Shown here: piece by piece, positions 26,281 through 36,280 of the stretch
Layout: each line of letters opens with the position of its first letter
Numbering within the stretch: the stretch's first letter is position 1
Origin: Chitinophagales bacterium
GTDB lineage: Bacteria; Bacteroidota; Bacteroidia; Chitinophagales; JADIYW01
Direction: 5' to 3'
NCBI GenBank assembly: GCA_023957245.1
Contig: JAMLHJ010000012.1
Coordinates: 54,728-118,727 of the forward strand
DNA length: 64,000 nt
The notes under the pieces: generated by a model
Told to the model about the DNA's origin: nothing
Database searches by the model: none
What the model saw: the letters and a program-made list of their open reading frames with translations, nothing else
Position numbers and translations under genes: made by a program

Positions 26281-26739
26281 TTATTCAAAATATTGATGAT
26301 ATTGTTGATAGGAGTTTTGAAGTTGTAGAACAATTTCACTCGCTTTGATTGAATCTTTCTCTTCCTCCAAATTTTTCACCAATTCTAAATGTGGTTCAAG
26401 CCATTTATGCAACTCATCATGGCTTTGTCCATCCATTGTACAACTTTTAATCAATTGATTATTTAACTCACCCACTTCTATTGCCAATGAATTAAAATTT
26501 TTCCCATTCTCTTGAACATACAAATTCACAGCTTTCTCTCCTTTTAAGACAAAAGGCTTCATTTCATTATTTACCTGCCATTTTGCACCATTCTGAAGGA
26601 CAATTCCGTTAGTGCTTTCTTGATGATGATGGTGCTCTGTATGCTCTTCTGAATGTTGATGTGTTGAAGAATGGTCACATTGTTGCTGGCAACCCCAAAG
26701 AAAGAAACTCATCCACCCAAATAGTAATATTTTTTTCAT
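26281..26739 (-). CDS. Histidine-rich lipoprotein
   Basis: 152 residues. Lipobox is FFLWGCQQQ. Straight after the lipid anchor comes a cluster with eight His (QCDHSSTHQHSEEHTEHHHH), a likely metal (Cu, Zn or Ni) buffer. The rest is an amphipathic helical domain with CTMDGQSHDEL and WLEPHLELV. First gene of the minus operon with cytochrome b. Metal handling for that operon is inference; the family is unknown to me. Confidence 0.7.
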   Translation of the reverse strand: MKKILLFGWMSFFLWGCQQQCDHSSTHQHSEEHTEHHHHQESTNGIVLQNGAKWQVNNEMKPFVLKGEKAVNLYVQENGKNFNSLAIEVGELNNQLIKSCTMDGQSHDELHKWLEPHLELVKNLEEEKDSIKASEIVLQLQNSYQQYHQYFE

Positions 26740-27109
26740 ATCTCAATTTTTAAATTTTGTATTTATCAATAAATTTTATTCACTTAATAAAAATAACCAA
26801 TCAAGAAGTAAAGATACCTCAAAACATAAATCCATCAAAATTTTATGAGTGAAAGACTCCTAATTAATAAATGTTTTCAATAACAGAAAAAATTGACATC
26901 ACACTTCATGAACAACCATTTAACAGAGAGTTACACATTTACATATTTATTCAATTTTAATATCGGACATATACATCCTATTTAAAAAAGTATTAAATTT
27001 AAAATAGGAAAAGCATCAGTAGTTCAAACATACATTCAGGTCAAATTTTCACCATTTATAGAGTAGAAATCTTTCAAAGAAAATAATTTTTCACTTATAA
27101 ATACTCAAT
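26740..27109. other. Divergent intergenic region
   Basis: 370 bases between the divergent His-rich lipoprotein and FNT operons. Very AT-rich, and must hold both promoters. I see no exact TAnnTTTG box, no FNR-type TTGA-N6-TCAA site, and no coding frame. Confidence 0.5.
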
Positions 27110-27913
27110 ATGGACAGTTTAAAACCAGCAAAAATCGTTTCAGATTTTGCATCAATAGGCGCATACAAATCTCATTTACCTTTAAAGGATATACTCATCA
27201 GAGGTTTTTTATCTGGGGGATATTTGGGATTTGCAACAGTATTAGCATTTTCAGCTTCTCTTCAAACAGGAATGAATATCATTGGAGCTTTAGTTTTTCC
27301 AGTAGGTTTTGTCATGATAATTTTGATGGGACTTGAATTAGTTACAGGAAACTTTGCTGCAGTACCCATGGCGGTAATGAGTCATCAAACTTCGATAAAA
27401 AATTTAGTTTATAATTGGATAGCGGCTTTCAGTGGAAACCTTATTGGCAGTATCTTTTTTGGTGGACTATACTATATTGCAATTACCAAAATGGGGCATA
27501 TTCATGAAAGTGATATAATCAATAAAATTATTTCAGTAGCTTCAGATAAGACATTGGTTTACAAAGAAATAGGAACAGATGGTTGGATAACCTGTTTCAC
27601 AAAAGCGATATTATGCAATTGGATGGTCACCATGGGCGTTGTGATGGGACTAGTTTCAACTTCAACCATAGGAAAAATTGTGGCTATTTGGCTTCCTATA
27701 TTTACATTCTTTGGATTGGGATTAGAACACTGTGTAGTCAATATGTTTGTTATTCCTACTTCAATTATGTTACAAGCGCCTATTAGCATAAGCGATTGGT
27801 GGATATGGAATCAAATACCTGCAACATTAGGAAATATAATTGGTGGATTTGTTTTCACTGGCCTATTACTGTATTTAACACACTATAAGAAAGAAACAGA
27901 AATTCAAAACTAG
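27110..27913 (+). CDS. Formate/nitrite transporter family channel (FocA/NirC type)
   Basis: 267 residues with six membrane helices and the FNT layout: GFLSGGYLGFATVL, ELVTGNFAAVPMAV, then CNWMVTMGVVMG and GLGLEHCVVNMFVIP, which contains the central His that protonates the substrate. Pentameric channel for formate, nitrite or hydrosulfide. No formate lyase or nitrite reductase is nearby, so the substrate is open. The operon continues in the same direction with alcohol dehydrogenase. Confidence 0.9.
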   Translation: MDSLKPAKIVSDFASIGAYKSHLPLKDILIRGFLSGGYLGFATVLAFSASLQTGMNIIGALVFPVGFVMIILMGLELVTGNFAAVPMAVMSHQTSIKNLVYNWIAAFSGNLIGSIFFGGLYYIAITKMGHIHESDIINKIISVASDKTLVYKEIGTDGWITCFTKAILCNWMVTMGVVMGLVSTSTIGKIVAIWLPIFTFFGLGLEHCVVNMFVIPTSIMLQAPISISDWWIWNQIPATLGNIIGGFVFTGLLLYLTHYKKETEIQN

Positions 27914-28048
27914 TATGTAAAAATTAAAAAAACTTCAATAACATAGCATACATATAGTCTATTAAAGGACAAGAAAATCTATTGTAATCACTAAAACAAT
28001 ACGGCTATTCATCTGTTGAAACTTTATAACAATAAAGAGTTTTGACTT

Positions 28049-29110
28049 ATGTATAATACAAAAGCTTATGCAGCCTTTTCAGCTACTGATTCACTTCAAC
28101 CTTTTCAGTTAGATAGAAGAGGTTTAAGAGAAAATGATATTTTGATTGATATACTTTTTTGCGGGGTATGTCATTCAGATATTCACACAGTAAAAAATGA
28201 TTGGCATGCCACCAAATATCCTGTTGTTCCTGGTCATGAAATCATTGGTAAAGTCATCAAAAAAGGAGAAAAGGTAATTCATTTTAATATTGGTGATATT
28301 GTAGGCGTAGGCTGCATGGTAGATTCTTGTCAAAATTGTTCTTCATGCAATGATGGATTGGAACAGTATTGCTTAAATGGCTTTACAGGAACTTATAATG
28401 GAAAAGATAAAATTTCAGGTGGATATACTTACGGTGGATATTCAGACAAAATAGTCGTTCAGGAAAATTTTGTTTTAAAAATTCCAAAAAACTTAGATTT
28501 AGCAGGAGCAGCACCTTTGCTTTGTGCAGGTATCACAACTTGGTCACCATTAAAAAATTGGGATATAAAAGCTGGAGACCATGTAGGAATTATCGGATTA
28601 GGTGGATTGGGACACATGGCGATAAAATTAGCTCATGCGATGGGTGCAAAAGTCACCATGATAACAACTTCACCTCAAAAAGGAGAAGATGCCAAAAGAT
28701 TGGGAGCTGATAACGTTTTACTTTCAACTGACAAAGACGCCATGAAATCTGCCTCAATGAGTTTTGATTTTTTACTGAATACTATACCCGTTAAACATGA
28801 TGCTAACCCTTATATCCTTTTATTAAAAACAGATGGTACTATGGTATTTGTAGGAGCGATTGAACCAATAGAACCTATACACATGGGATTATTGATTGGA
28901 AAAAGGCGACATATCGGAGCATCTTTGATAGGAGGAATAAAAGAAACTCAAGAAATGTTAGATTTCTGTGGAACTCATAATATCACTTCGGACATAGAAC
29001 TTATTCCAATACAAGAGATTAATGAAGCTTATGAAAGAGTTTTAAAAAATGATGTCAAATATCGTTTTGTGATAGATATGAATTCACTCAAAAAAGAAAG
29101 TAAAGAATAA
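28049..29110 (+). CDS. Zinc-dependent NADP alcohol dehydrogenase (CAD/YahK type)
   Basis: 353 residues. Catalytic zinc: CGVCHSDIH and PGHEIIG. Structural zinc: CMVDSCQNCSSCNDGLEQYC. Rossmann motif GLGGLGHMAIK. LCAGITTWSPLK is typical of the cinnamyl alcohol dehydrogenase/YahK branch, which reduces aldehydes with NADPH. The next gene starts at the following base, so both are translated together; aldehyde detoxification is the likely theme. Confidence 0.92.
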   Translation: MYNTKAYAAFSATDSLQPFQLDRRGLRENDILIDILFCGVCHSDIHTVKNDWHATKYPVVPGHEIIGKVIKKGEKVIHFNIGDIVGVGCMVDSCQNCSSCNDGLEQYCLNGFTGTYNGKDKISGGYTYGGYSDKIVVQENFVLKIPKNLDLAGAAPLLCAGITTWSPLKNWDIKAGDHVGIIGLGGLGHMAIKLAHAMGAKVTMITTSPQKGEDAKRLGADNVLLSTDKDAMKSASMSFDFLLNTIPVKHDANPYILLLKTDGTMVFVGAIEPIEPIHMGLLIGKRRHIGASLIGGIKETQEMLDFCGTHNITSDIELIPIQEINEAYERVLKNDVKYRFVIDMNSLKKESKE

Positions 29111-30106
29111 ATGACATCACCAATCAATATTCCTATTTCTCTTTTAGAACTTGCTCTTATTAATCAAGGAAGTGATACTCAACGTACACTAGAAAAAACA
29201 GTAGAGATAGCACAGAAAGCAGATGAACTAAATTTTAAAAGAATATGGTTTGCTGAACATCACAATATGCCACATGTTGCTAGCTCTGCCACAGTAGTTT
29301 TGATAGCACATATTGCTGGAAAAACTCAAAAAATAAGAGTGGGTTCTGGTGGTATTATGCTACCCAATCATTCTCCTCTGGTCGTTGCTGAACAGTTTGG
29401 GACATTAGAAGCTTTATTTCCAGACAGAATAGATTTAGGTTTGGGTAGAGCACCTGGCACTGACCATTTGACTGCACAAGCATTGAATAAAGATTTTTTT
29501 CAAGCTGCAAGAGATTTTCCTAATCATGTTGCACAATTACAGACTTATCTTTCTTCTGATAATCAGAAATCTCCAGTAAGAGCCTTTCCTGGAGATAGTA
29601 CAGAAGTGCCAATTTGGATATTAGGTTCAAGTATGGATAGTGCAATTTTAGCAGCAAAATTAGGACTACCTTATGCCTTTGCAAGTCATTTTGCACCTCA
29701 ATTTTTAATGCAAGCAACACAGTATTATACTACTAATTATCAAGCATCTAAACAATATTGTTCACCTAAAACTTTAGCATGTATCAATGTAATAGTTGCA
29801 GATACAAATGAAGAAGCTGAACATCATGCTTCCTGTATGTATAAGATGTTTTTAAATATTGTCAGAGGAACGAGAGAAGCCATAAGTCCACCCAAAAGCA
29901 TGGATGGAGATTGGCTTCCACAGGAAGAAGCTTATGTCAGAAATATGCTGAGTTATTCTTTTGTAGGCAGTCAAGAAAAAGTATATCATGAATTGCTTAA
30001 ATTCAACAAATTGGTACAATCAAATGAATTGATGATAACAATACCCACCTACGAACATGAAGTAAGGTTAAAAACATTGGAATTAATTAGACCATTATTT
30101 GAATAA
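29111..30106 (+). CDS. Luciferase-like monooxygenase (LLM class, MsnO8 type)
   Basis: 331 residues of the bacterial-luciferase barrel: RIWFAEHHNMP, IRVGSGGIMLPNHSPLVVAEQFG and LGLGRAPGTD, matching the MsnO8/YhbW group of FMN-dependent monooxygenases. Needs reduced flavin from another enzyme; the reductase at 23736 is a possible source by proximity only. Substrate unknown. It follows the alcohol dehydrogenase with zero spacing. Confidence 0.9.
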   Translation: MTSPINIPISLLELALINQGSDTQRTLEKTVEIAQKADELNFKRIWFAEHHNMPHVASSATVVLIAHIAGKTQKIRVGSGGIMLPNHSPLVVAEQFGTLEALFPDRIDLGLGRAPGTDHLTAQALNKDFFQAARDFPNHVAQLQTYLSSDNQKSPVRAFPGDSTEVPIWILGSSMDSAILAAKLGLPYAFASHFAPQFLMQATQYYTTNYQASKQYCSPKTLACINVIVADTNEEAEHHASCMYKMFLNIVRGTREAISPPKSMDGDWLPQEEAYVRNMLSYSFVGSQEKVYHELLKFNKLVQSNELMITIPTYEHEVRLKTLELIRPLFE

Positions 30107-30203
30107 ATTGATTCAAGTGTCTATTCCCTCGATTTTAACAATACTGTGGCAAAATAAATTTTTATTCTCCCTATCTTAAACTTATCAAAAAACACAATCA
30201 ATC

Positions 30204-30521
30204 ATGGAACTAAAAGATGCGATTCTAGCAGATACAGGCAAAAACTTGAATATTTCAGGAGGCTTAGGCAATACTTTAGACAGTGCAATTATTATACACA
30301 AAAATTCAGATTTCAATAAACACACAGAAGCTGAAGATTTTATTTTAAACTATTATGAAAAAGGCAGAAAGTTAAATTGGAGAGTTGTCGATCGCTCATT
30401 AGTATCTCACAAAGACAAAAAAATCAACAAAATCAAAGTAAGGATACAAAGTGAAAGCAGCAAGGAAGCCCCTATCTATGTGGAAGCCTACTACTTCGAT
30501 GTAACAGAGTGGGAAAGCTAA
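30204..30521 (+). CDS. Small conserved cytoplasmic protein, function unknown
   Basis: 105 residues, no signal or membrane segment. Pattern MELKDAILADTGKNL, SAIIIHKNSDFN, ILNYYEKGRKLNWRVVDRSL, then a beta-rich end YVEAYYFDVTEW. Complete-looking with a good ATG. No family recognised. The next gene starts 60 bases later on the same strand. Confidence 0.65.
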   Translation: MELKDAILADTGKNLNISGGLGNTLDSAIIIHKNSDFNKHTEAEDFILNYYEKGRKLNWRVVDRSLVSHKDKKINKIKVRIQSESSKEAPIYVEAYYFDVTEWES

Positions 30522-30581
30522 AAATTTTAATTTTTCAAAGTGGCAAGCCGTTTGCTAATACAATTGAAATTCTATACAGTT

Positions 30582-32168
30582 ATGAATAAATTGGTAAAAA
30601 TTTCAGCATTTATTGCATTCGTTTTTTACATGTTTCCTACACAAGCAACAGAAGTCACCTCTCAAGTTTCTAATGTAACTATCTATCCATCTAAAGCTAG
30701 AGAAATACGAGCTGGCAAATTAACCATTCAAGAACTCGGTGAGCAAGAAATAATTTTTAAAGATATTTCTAGGTACATGGATCCACAATCCATACAGATA
30801 GCCATCCCAGGAGTCAGTATCATGTCAGTCAGTTCGAGAGTCAACTATTTAGGTAAGAAATCCGAACAAAACCAAATAAAATCATGGAGAGATTCTCTTC
30901 AGAAAGTTCAGGATCAAAGAACATGGCTTCAAGAAAAGATTGCTGTTTCTCAAGGAGAATTAAATCTTTATGACAAGAACTCAGTCATTGGAGGAGAACA
31001 GACTGCATTATATCCCAAAGCTATTGAAGACTTAGCCAATCAATATAAAATCAAGACACTTAAAATTCGTGAGACAATATTTCAACTCAGACAAGAAGAT
31101 AAATCGCTTGACGAAACAATCAAGAAACTACAAGAACAAATCAATAGTATTGCACCAACTAACCAGCCAGTTCAAGAAGTTGTCGTAAAAGCTATTGTTT
31201 CTAAAATTGGTCAATTTGATTACCAACTTAATTATATGGTATCCAATGTTTCATGGAATCCTATTTATGACATTCACTCCAAAAGTCTTTCACAAGCATT
31301 ATCTTTAAAAATGAAAGCACAGGTCATTCAACAAACTGGTTATGACTGGAAAAATGTACAAGTGTTTTTATCAACTGCCCAACCACAGACTAATCAAAAA
31401 ATGCCGGCTTGGAGAACTGAGTTTATTGACTATAAAGCTGATTATGAAGTAGCAGTAAGATATAGTGGTGCCAATATGATACAAGCCAAAGCTATGAGTG
31501 CACCTATGATGAGTGCTGAAAGTCAAGATGATGCTTATAGAGTAGATATCATAGAAAGTGCAACTGCTCAATTATACCAGATTTCTAGACCACAAAATCT
31601 CCCTTCTACGAAAGATGCACAATTTATTGAAATACAGTCAATTGAAGTACCAGCTATCTATCAATATGAAACAATGCCCAAAAGAGATTTGGGTGTATAT
31701 TTAGTGGCAAAAGTACCACAATGGGAAACTTATAATCTATTGAATGGCAATGCCAATCTATTCTTTGAAGATACTTATGTAGGACAAATTCAATTGAATG
31801 CAAAAGTTGCAAAAGACACATTAGATATTTCTTTAGGAAAAGATGAATTAGTATTTATCGATAGAAAAGAAATTAAAAATGTGAGCTCTAAAAAAATCAT
31901 TGGTTCAAGCAAGAGAGAAGATAAGACCTTTGAAATCACTATTAAAAACAACAAGAAAAGTAATTTAGACATTGTTGTTTATGACCAAATTCCAGTCAGT
32001 CGTCAAAAAGATATTGAAGTGATTCTTAATGATAATGACAAAGCGGTTTATAATGCTGAGAACGGAAAGTTAGAATGGAATATTTCACTTAAAGCAGGTG
32101 AAAGTAAAAAAGTAAGATTTAGCTATTCTATCAAATATCCAGCAGATAAAACGGTTGTTTCGAATTAG
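30582..32168 (+). CDS. MuiA-like DUF4140/DUF4139 secreted protein
   Basis: 528 residues from the ATG at 30582 (an upstream GTG at 30540 precedes the signal peptide and is unlikely). Signal peptide to about residue 23. DUF4140 at the N-terminus (SNVTIYPSKAREIRAG), a coiled-coil linker rich in Gln and Lys (about 100-190), and DUF4139 after VVVKAIVSKIGQFDYQLNYMVSNVSW. The family includes MuiA, whose overexpression reduces mucoidy in other bacteria; the biochemical role is unknown. Periplasmic or outer-membrane-associated. Confidence 0.82.
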   Translation: MNKLVKISAFIAFVFYMFPTQATEVTSQVSNVTIYPSKAREIRAGKLTIQELGEQEIIFKDISRYMDPQSIQIAIPGVSIMSVSSRVNYLGKKSEQNQIKSWRDSLQKVQDQRTWLQEKIAVSQGELNLYDKNSVIGGEQTALYPKAIEDLANQYKIKTLKIRETIFQLRQEDKSLDETIKKLQEQINSIAPTNQPVQEVVVKAIVSKIGQFDYQLNYMVSNVSWNPIYDIHSKSLSQALSLKMKAQVIQQTGYDWKNVQVFLSTAQPQTNQKMPAWRTEFIDYKADYEVAVRYSGANMIQAKAMSAPMMSAESQDDAYRVDIIESATAQLYQISRPQNLPSTKDAQFIEIQSIEVPAIYQYETMPKRDLGVYLVAKVPQWETYNLLNGNANLFFEDTYVGQIQLNAKVAKDTLDISLGKDELVFIDRKEIKNVSSKKIIGSSKREDKTFEITIKNNKKSNLDIVVYDQIPVSRQKDIEVILNDNDKAVYNAENGKLEWNISLKAGESKKVRFSYSIKYPADKTVVSN

Positions 32169-32193
32169 TACAAATACCACTCATAAAGTCAGT

Positions 32194-32228
32194 AAATGCT
32201 AATGATTGAAATATTATCATTAGCATTT
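32194..32228 (+). terminator. Hairpin after the MuiA-like gene
   Basis: AAATGCTAATGAT (32194-32206) pairs perfectly with ATCATTAGCATTT (32216-32228). The 13-base stem lacks a strong T-run, so it is a probable rather than certain terminator. Confidence 0.6.
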
Positions 32229-32380
32229 GTTGATTTACTTTTGTAACGATTCAAATATTCCCTCTAAGGAGAAATAGATAACTCTTCTCTATTATCCATA
32301 CATTCAAATAATGAAAACAAAAGCATTTTTTACTCCTATCAAATCATAAATGATAATGATTTCAAATGAATAAAATAAGC

Positions 32381-32388
32381 TACTTTTG
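32381..32388 (+). promoter_or_regulatory. TAnnTTTG promoter box before the sulfotransferase
   Basis: TACTTTTG lies 4 bases before the ATG at 32393. A start there implies a leaderless or almost leaderless message and argues against the upstream ATG at 32366. Confidence 0.5.
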
Positions 32389-32392
32389 CAAT

Positions 32393-33412
32393 ATGCAGGT
32401 AGATAAGAAAGTCTTTTTTATAGTAGGCAATTCACGTAGTGGGACGACTATGATGTTGCGTATCCTCAATAATCATCCAGATATTTTCGTACTTAATGAA
32501 CTACACTTTTTTGAACAATTATGGTCTAGCTCAGACAAAGACAAAACGCTTACAAAAAACGGAGCTGAAACTCTAATCGCCAAGCTATTTTATATCCAAC
32601 AAGAAGGATATACTGGTGAAATGGATGAGAACAAATATAAAGCCGAAGCTAATACTTTTATTTCCAATTTGACAGACACGCCATTAATTCCTCACATTCT
32701 ATATTATGAATTTATGAACCTTACCACACGTAGGGAAAGTAAAATCATTCCTTGTGAAAAGACACCTCAAAACGTATTTTATATCCAAGAGATTTTGGAG
32801 CTTTTTCCTCAAGCCAAAATCATCAATATGGTGAGAGATCCTAGAGCTATACTCCTATCGCAAAAAAGAAAATGGCTTCGAAGACAAATGGGAGCTTCGT
32901 TTATCACAAGAAAAGAAACGATAAGACTTAGAATCAATTACCATCCTTATACTTTAAGCAAATTGTGGAATGCCGCAATATTGGCAGCTCAGAAATTTAA
33001 CTCTCATTCACAAGTGATGACTGTGAGATTTGAAGATATTCTAGAAGAGCCCAAACAGACTATGCAAAAAATCTGTACACATCTGGAAGTAAAATTTGAA
33101 GAAGAAATGCTCAATATTCCACAGGCAAGCTCTTCAAATGAAGCTGATAGTAAAGAGAAGGGTATCAAGAAAGAACGTGCTGGAAATTGGGTAAAAGGAG
33201 GATTATCCTCAGAAGAAATTGCTATCTGTGAGAAGACATCTGGATATCTTTTTTCGCAATATCAATATCCACTAATTCACCCTCATACTTCAAAGATAAA
33301 AACGTGGGCATGGTATGCTATATTTCCGATTAAATTAGGCTTAGCACTATTGTTCAATCTCAATAGAATGAAAAGTATTCCAGAAACTATCAAACGTAGA
33401 TTGAAGTCATGA
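32393..33412 (+). CDS. Sulfotransferase family protein
   Basis: 339 residues from the ATG at 32393. PAPS phosphosulfate loop GNSRSGTTMM near residue 12 and the 3'-phosphate motif MVRDPRAILLSQ near residue 149. ERAGNWVKGG near the C-terminus matches the family's RxGxxGxWK-like tail, and a hydrophobic end (WYAIFPIKLGLALLFNL) may anchor it. Transfers sulfate from PAPS, probably to a glycan, given the glycosyltransferase that overlaps it by four bases. cysQ, which removes the PAP by-product, lies in the same window at 48325. Confidence 0.85.
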   Translation: MQVDKKVFFIVGNSRSGTTMMLRILNNHPDIFVLNELHFFEQLWSSSDKDKTLTKNGAETLIAKLFYIQQEGYTGEMDENKYKAEANTFISNLTDTPLIPHILYYEFMNLTTRRESKIIPCEKTPQNVFYIQEILELFPQAKIINMVRDPRAILLSQKRKWLRRQMGASFITRKETIRLRINYHPYTLSKLWNAAILAAQKFNSHSQVMTVRFEDILEEPKQTMQKICTHLEVKFEEEMLNIPQASSSNEADSKEKGIKKERAGNWVKGGLSSEEIAICEKTSGYLFSQYQYPLIHPHTSKIKTWAWYAIFPIKLGLALLFNLNRMKSIPETIKRRLKS

Positions 33413-34167
33413 TAGATATACGGCAGGAAATAGCTCAAGTAGCTTTTATAGATTCCGACTCTCCTCAGATAGTAGCCAAGCAAATTATTGCTGATTGGAA
33501 AGCTAAAAAATCATCTTCCATAGTCCATTATATGTATTATGCTAGCTATGTCTTATTGCACCAAAATAGAGCTATTTTAAAAGATTATCTATTGGCAGAT
33601 TATATTCTAGTAGATGGAATTGGAATGCAGATTTGTTTCAAAATTATTACTGGCAATAAAATTGCAAATCTTAATGGAACGGATATGTCGCCACTTTTTA
33701 TCAGAGGACTGTTTGAACAACAAATACCCATAGTCTTTTATGGCACTACAGCTGAAAACATTCAGGCATGTAATGACCAATTGACTGCAGAATATAAACA
33801 AGAAGTACTAGAATATTTCCAAGATGGATATTCTCCATTAGACTTCAATAAAGTACCAGAAAACAGCGCATTATTTATTGGCATGGGCTCGCCAAGGCAA
33901 GAACAATGGGTTACAGAGCATTTGGATTGGATAAAAGAGAAAAAATTATTGGTATTTACAGTTGGAGGATATTTTGATTTTTTAAGTGGCTTCTATATCC
34001 GTGCTCCCAAATGGGTAAGGACAATCAAAATGGAATGGGCATGGCGCACCATCTTGCATCCGAGCAGACATTATCAAAAAAGGCTACGAGATATGAGTAT
34101 TTTCTTTCTCCCTTTAATACATAGATTGAAGAAGTACAAAAATTATATCCAAATCAAAAAACTATAG
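33409..34167 (+). CDS. WecG/TagA/CpsF-family glycosyltransferase (GT26)
   Basis: 252 residues with the GT26 blocks in order: YILVDGIGMQ, NGTDMSPLFIR, FYGTTAEN, FIGMGSPRQEQWV and VGGYFDFLSG, then the C-terminal basic tail KWVRTIKMEWAWR. Adds a sugar to a lipid-linked saccharide in surface-polymer synthesis. ATGA overlap with the sulfotransferase means coupled translation, so the product may be a sulfated glycan. The sugar cannot be predicted. Confidence 0.9.
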   Translation: MIDIRQEIAQVAFIDSDSPQIVAKQIIADWKAKKSSSIVHYMYYASYVLLHQNRAILKDYLLADYILVDGIGMQICFKIITGNKIANLNGTDMSPLFIRGLFEQQIPIVFYGTTAENIQACNDQLTAEYKQEVLEYFQDGYSPLDFNKVPENSALFIGMGSPRQEQWVTEHLDWIKEKKLLVFTVGGYFDFLSGFYIRAPKWVRTIKMEWAWRTILHPSRHYQKRLRDMSIFFLPLIHRLKKYKNYIQIKKL

Positions 34168-34209
34168 CGTTTCCCAATATGTTACGCTAAGAAATTGAAA
34201 AATAGATAC

Positions 34210-35337
34210 TTACAAAACGCCTTTGGTACTAGGTAGATCTCTTCCACTTCGTTTCACTGCCATCTTGATAGACTTAGCCAAAGCTTTAAAAATCGCTTCG
34301 ATTTTATGATGTTCATTATCCCCTTCAATCTTGATATTTAGATTGCAAGTTGCGGCATCAGAAAAAGATTTAAAGAAATGAAAAAACATTTCAGTAGGCA
34401 TATCTCCTACCTTTTCACGCTTAAATTCAGCATCCCACACTATCCAAGGACGACCAGAAAAATCTATTGCCACCTGAGCCAATGCATCATCCATAGGCAA
34501 TAAAAATCCATATCTATCTATCCCCTTTTTATCTCCTAAAGCTTTTTTAAATGCCTCTCCCAATGCGATTGCAGTATCTTCTATTGTATGATGTTCATCT
34601 ATATGCAAATCTCCCTTTACAAAAATAGATATATCGCAACCTGAATGTCTAGCCAATTGATCCAACATGTGGTCAAAAAAAGCTAATCCAGTATTCATAT
34701 CAGCCTTGCCTGTACCATCTAAATTAACTGTTATATCAATATCTGTTTCTTTAGTCGTGCGTTTAACTTGACCGACACGAGGAGGATAATACAAAAACTC
34801 ATAAATAGATTTCCAATCTGTTGTTTTCAATGCCAAAGTATCTCTCAATGAATTGATATCCAATAAATCATCATCCACTGTATCAGCGCTTCTTCCGATT
34901 AATATACCCTTTGCTCCTAGATTTTTAGCCAATTGGATATCTGTATATCTATCACCAATTACAAAACTTTCAGCTAGATTATATTGATCAGAGAAATATG
35001 AAGTTAACATTGCTGTTCCTGGTTTACGAGTAGGCAAATTATCTTTAGCAAATGACCTGTCAATATATACAGCCTCAAACTTTATGCCTTCACCTTCTAA
35101 AATTTCTAACATCTTATTTTGAGGACTCCAAAAAGTATCTTCAGGAAAAGAAGAAGTACCCAGACCATCTTGATTTGTCACCATGACCAACTCATAATCC
35201 AATTCACTTGCAATTTTTGCCAAATTAGAGATAACCCCAGGCAAGAAACTTAATTTCTCATAGCTATCAGTTTGCCAATCTGCTGGCTCAGTAATGATGG
35301 TTCCATCTCTATCAATAAATAATACTTTTCGTGACAT
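34210..35337 (-). CDS. hisB: Bifunctional histidinol-phosphatase / imidazoleglycerol-phosphate dehydratase
   Basis: 375 residues. The N-terminal HAD phosphatase (about 1-170) starts [11 protein letters not shown] with the DxD pair, continues with [10 protein letters not shown] and ends with [14 protein letters not shown]. The C-terminal dehydratase (about 180-375) has [28 protein letters not shown] and [15 protein letters not shown], which supply the metal-binding histidines. Two steps of histidine synthesis. It is separated by 174 bases from hisF and has its own promoter box, so it is not tightly coupled. Confidence 0.96.
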   Translation of the reverse strand: MSRKVLFIDRDGTIITEPADWQTDSYEKLSFLPGVISNLAKIASELDYELVMVTNQDGLGTSSFPEDTFWSPQNKMLEILEGEGIKFEAVYIDRSFAKDNLPTRKPGTAMLTSYFSDQYNLAESFVIGDRYTDIQLAKNLGAKGILIGRSADTVDDDLLDINSLRDTLALKTTDWKSIYEFLYYPPRVGQVKRTTKETDIDITVNLDGTGKADMNTGLAFFDHMLDQLARHSGCDISIFVKGDLHIDEHHTIEDTAIALGEAFKKALGDKKGIDRYGFLLPMDDALAQVAIDFSGRPWIVWDAEFKREKVGDMPTEMFFHFFKSFSDAATCNLNIKIEGDNEHHKIEAIFKALAKSIKMAVKRSGRDLPSTKGVL

Positions 35338-35383
35338 AAAAATCGCAATTAAAAGCTTTTAAAGAGTTTTATTAATTCTAAGG

Positions 35384-35391
35384 CAAAGGTA
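35384..35391 (-). promoter_or_regulatory. TAnnTTTG promoter box before hisB
   Basis: TACCTTTG on the minus strand, 46 bases before the hisB ATG. Suggests separate transcription from hisF. Confidence 0.5.
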
Positions 35392-35511
35392 CACTATTAC
35401 TCTATAGATTTTTCATTATACAAGAAAGAATCACAATTGATTTCCTTGCTTATCTCAACCATATTTAAGCAATAAAACACCTAACTTATTGCCAACTATA
35501 CAACAAAGAAT

Positions 35512-36264
35512 TTATCTTATACTGATTCCATGTTCAGCCAATTCACTTTTCAATTGAGGAATAGGCACTTCTCCAAAATGAAAAATACTTGCAGCCAATG
35601 CAGCATCAGCTTGTGCTAGTTTAAAGACGTCAATAAAATGTTCAATATTTCCAGCACCTCCAGAAGCAATCACTGGAATAGATAGATTTCTCGACAATTC
35701 ACCAGTAATATCCAATGCAAACCCCCCTTTCGTGCCATCATGATCCATAGAAGTCAGCAAAATTTCACCAGCACCACGACTTTGAACTTCTTGTGCCCAA
35801 GGAATCGTATAAAGTGGAGTTTCCTCTCTCCCTCCTTTGACATATACTTTCCATCCATCATCATGCTTTTTGGTATCAATAGCCACAACAACAAATTGAC
35901 TTCCAAAGTTATCCACCAACTCATTAATCAGCTCAGGTCTTCTGACTGCAGCCGAATTGATTGAAACCTTATCTGCACCTGCACTCAATAAAATATCTGC
36001 GTCTGCAACACTACTAATACCACCACCCACAGTAAATGGAATATTTATAGCACCTGCAATTCTACTTACTAATTCAGAGAAAGTCTTCCTATTTTCCACA
36101 GTAGCAGTAATATCCAAAAACACAAGCTCATCTGCACCTTGTTCTACATAAGAAACAGCCAAAGCAACTGGATCTCCAGCATCACGTAAGTCCACAAAAT
36201 TGACCCCTTTAACAGTACGGCCATCTTTAATATCCAAACACGGAATAATTCTTTTTGTCAACAT
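35512..36264 (-). CDS. hisF: Imidazole glycerol phosphate synthase cyclase subunit
   Basis: 250 residues. TIM barrel with half-barrel repeats: [19 protein letters not shown] (catalytic D at residue 11), [31 protein letters not shown] (second catalytic D) and VIASGGAG. Makes imidazole glycerol phosphate with ammonia from HisH. hisH is not in the window, although it is often adjacent. A structured element lies between hisA and this gene. Confidence 0.97.
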   Translation of the reverse strand: MLTKRIIPCLDIKDGRTVKGVNFVDLRDAGDPVALAVSYVEQGADELVFLDITATVENRKTFSELVSRIAGAINIPFTVGGGISSVADADILLSAGADKVSINSAAVRRPELINELVDNFGSQFVVVAIDTKKHDDGWKVYVKGGREETPLYTIPWAQEVQSRGAGEILLTSMDHDGTKGGFALDITGELSRNLSIPVIASGGAGNIEHFIDVFKLAQADAALAASIFHFGEVPIPQLKSELAEHGISIR

Positions 36265-36280
36265 TATTATTATTAATTTT

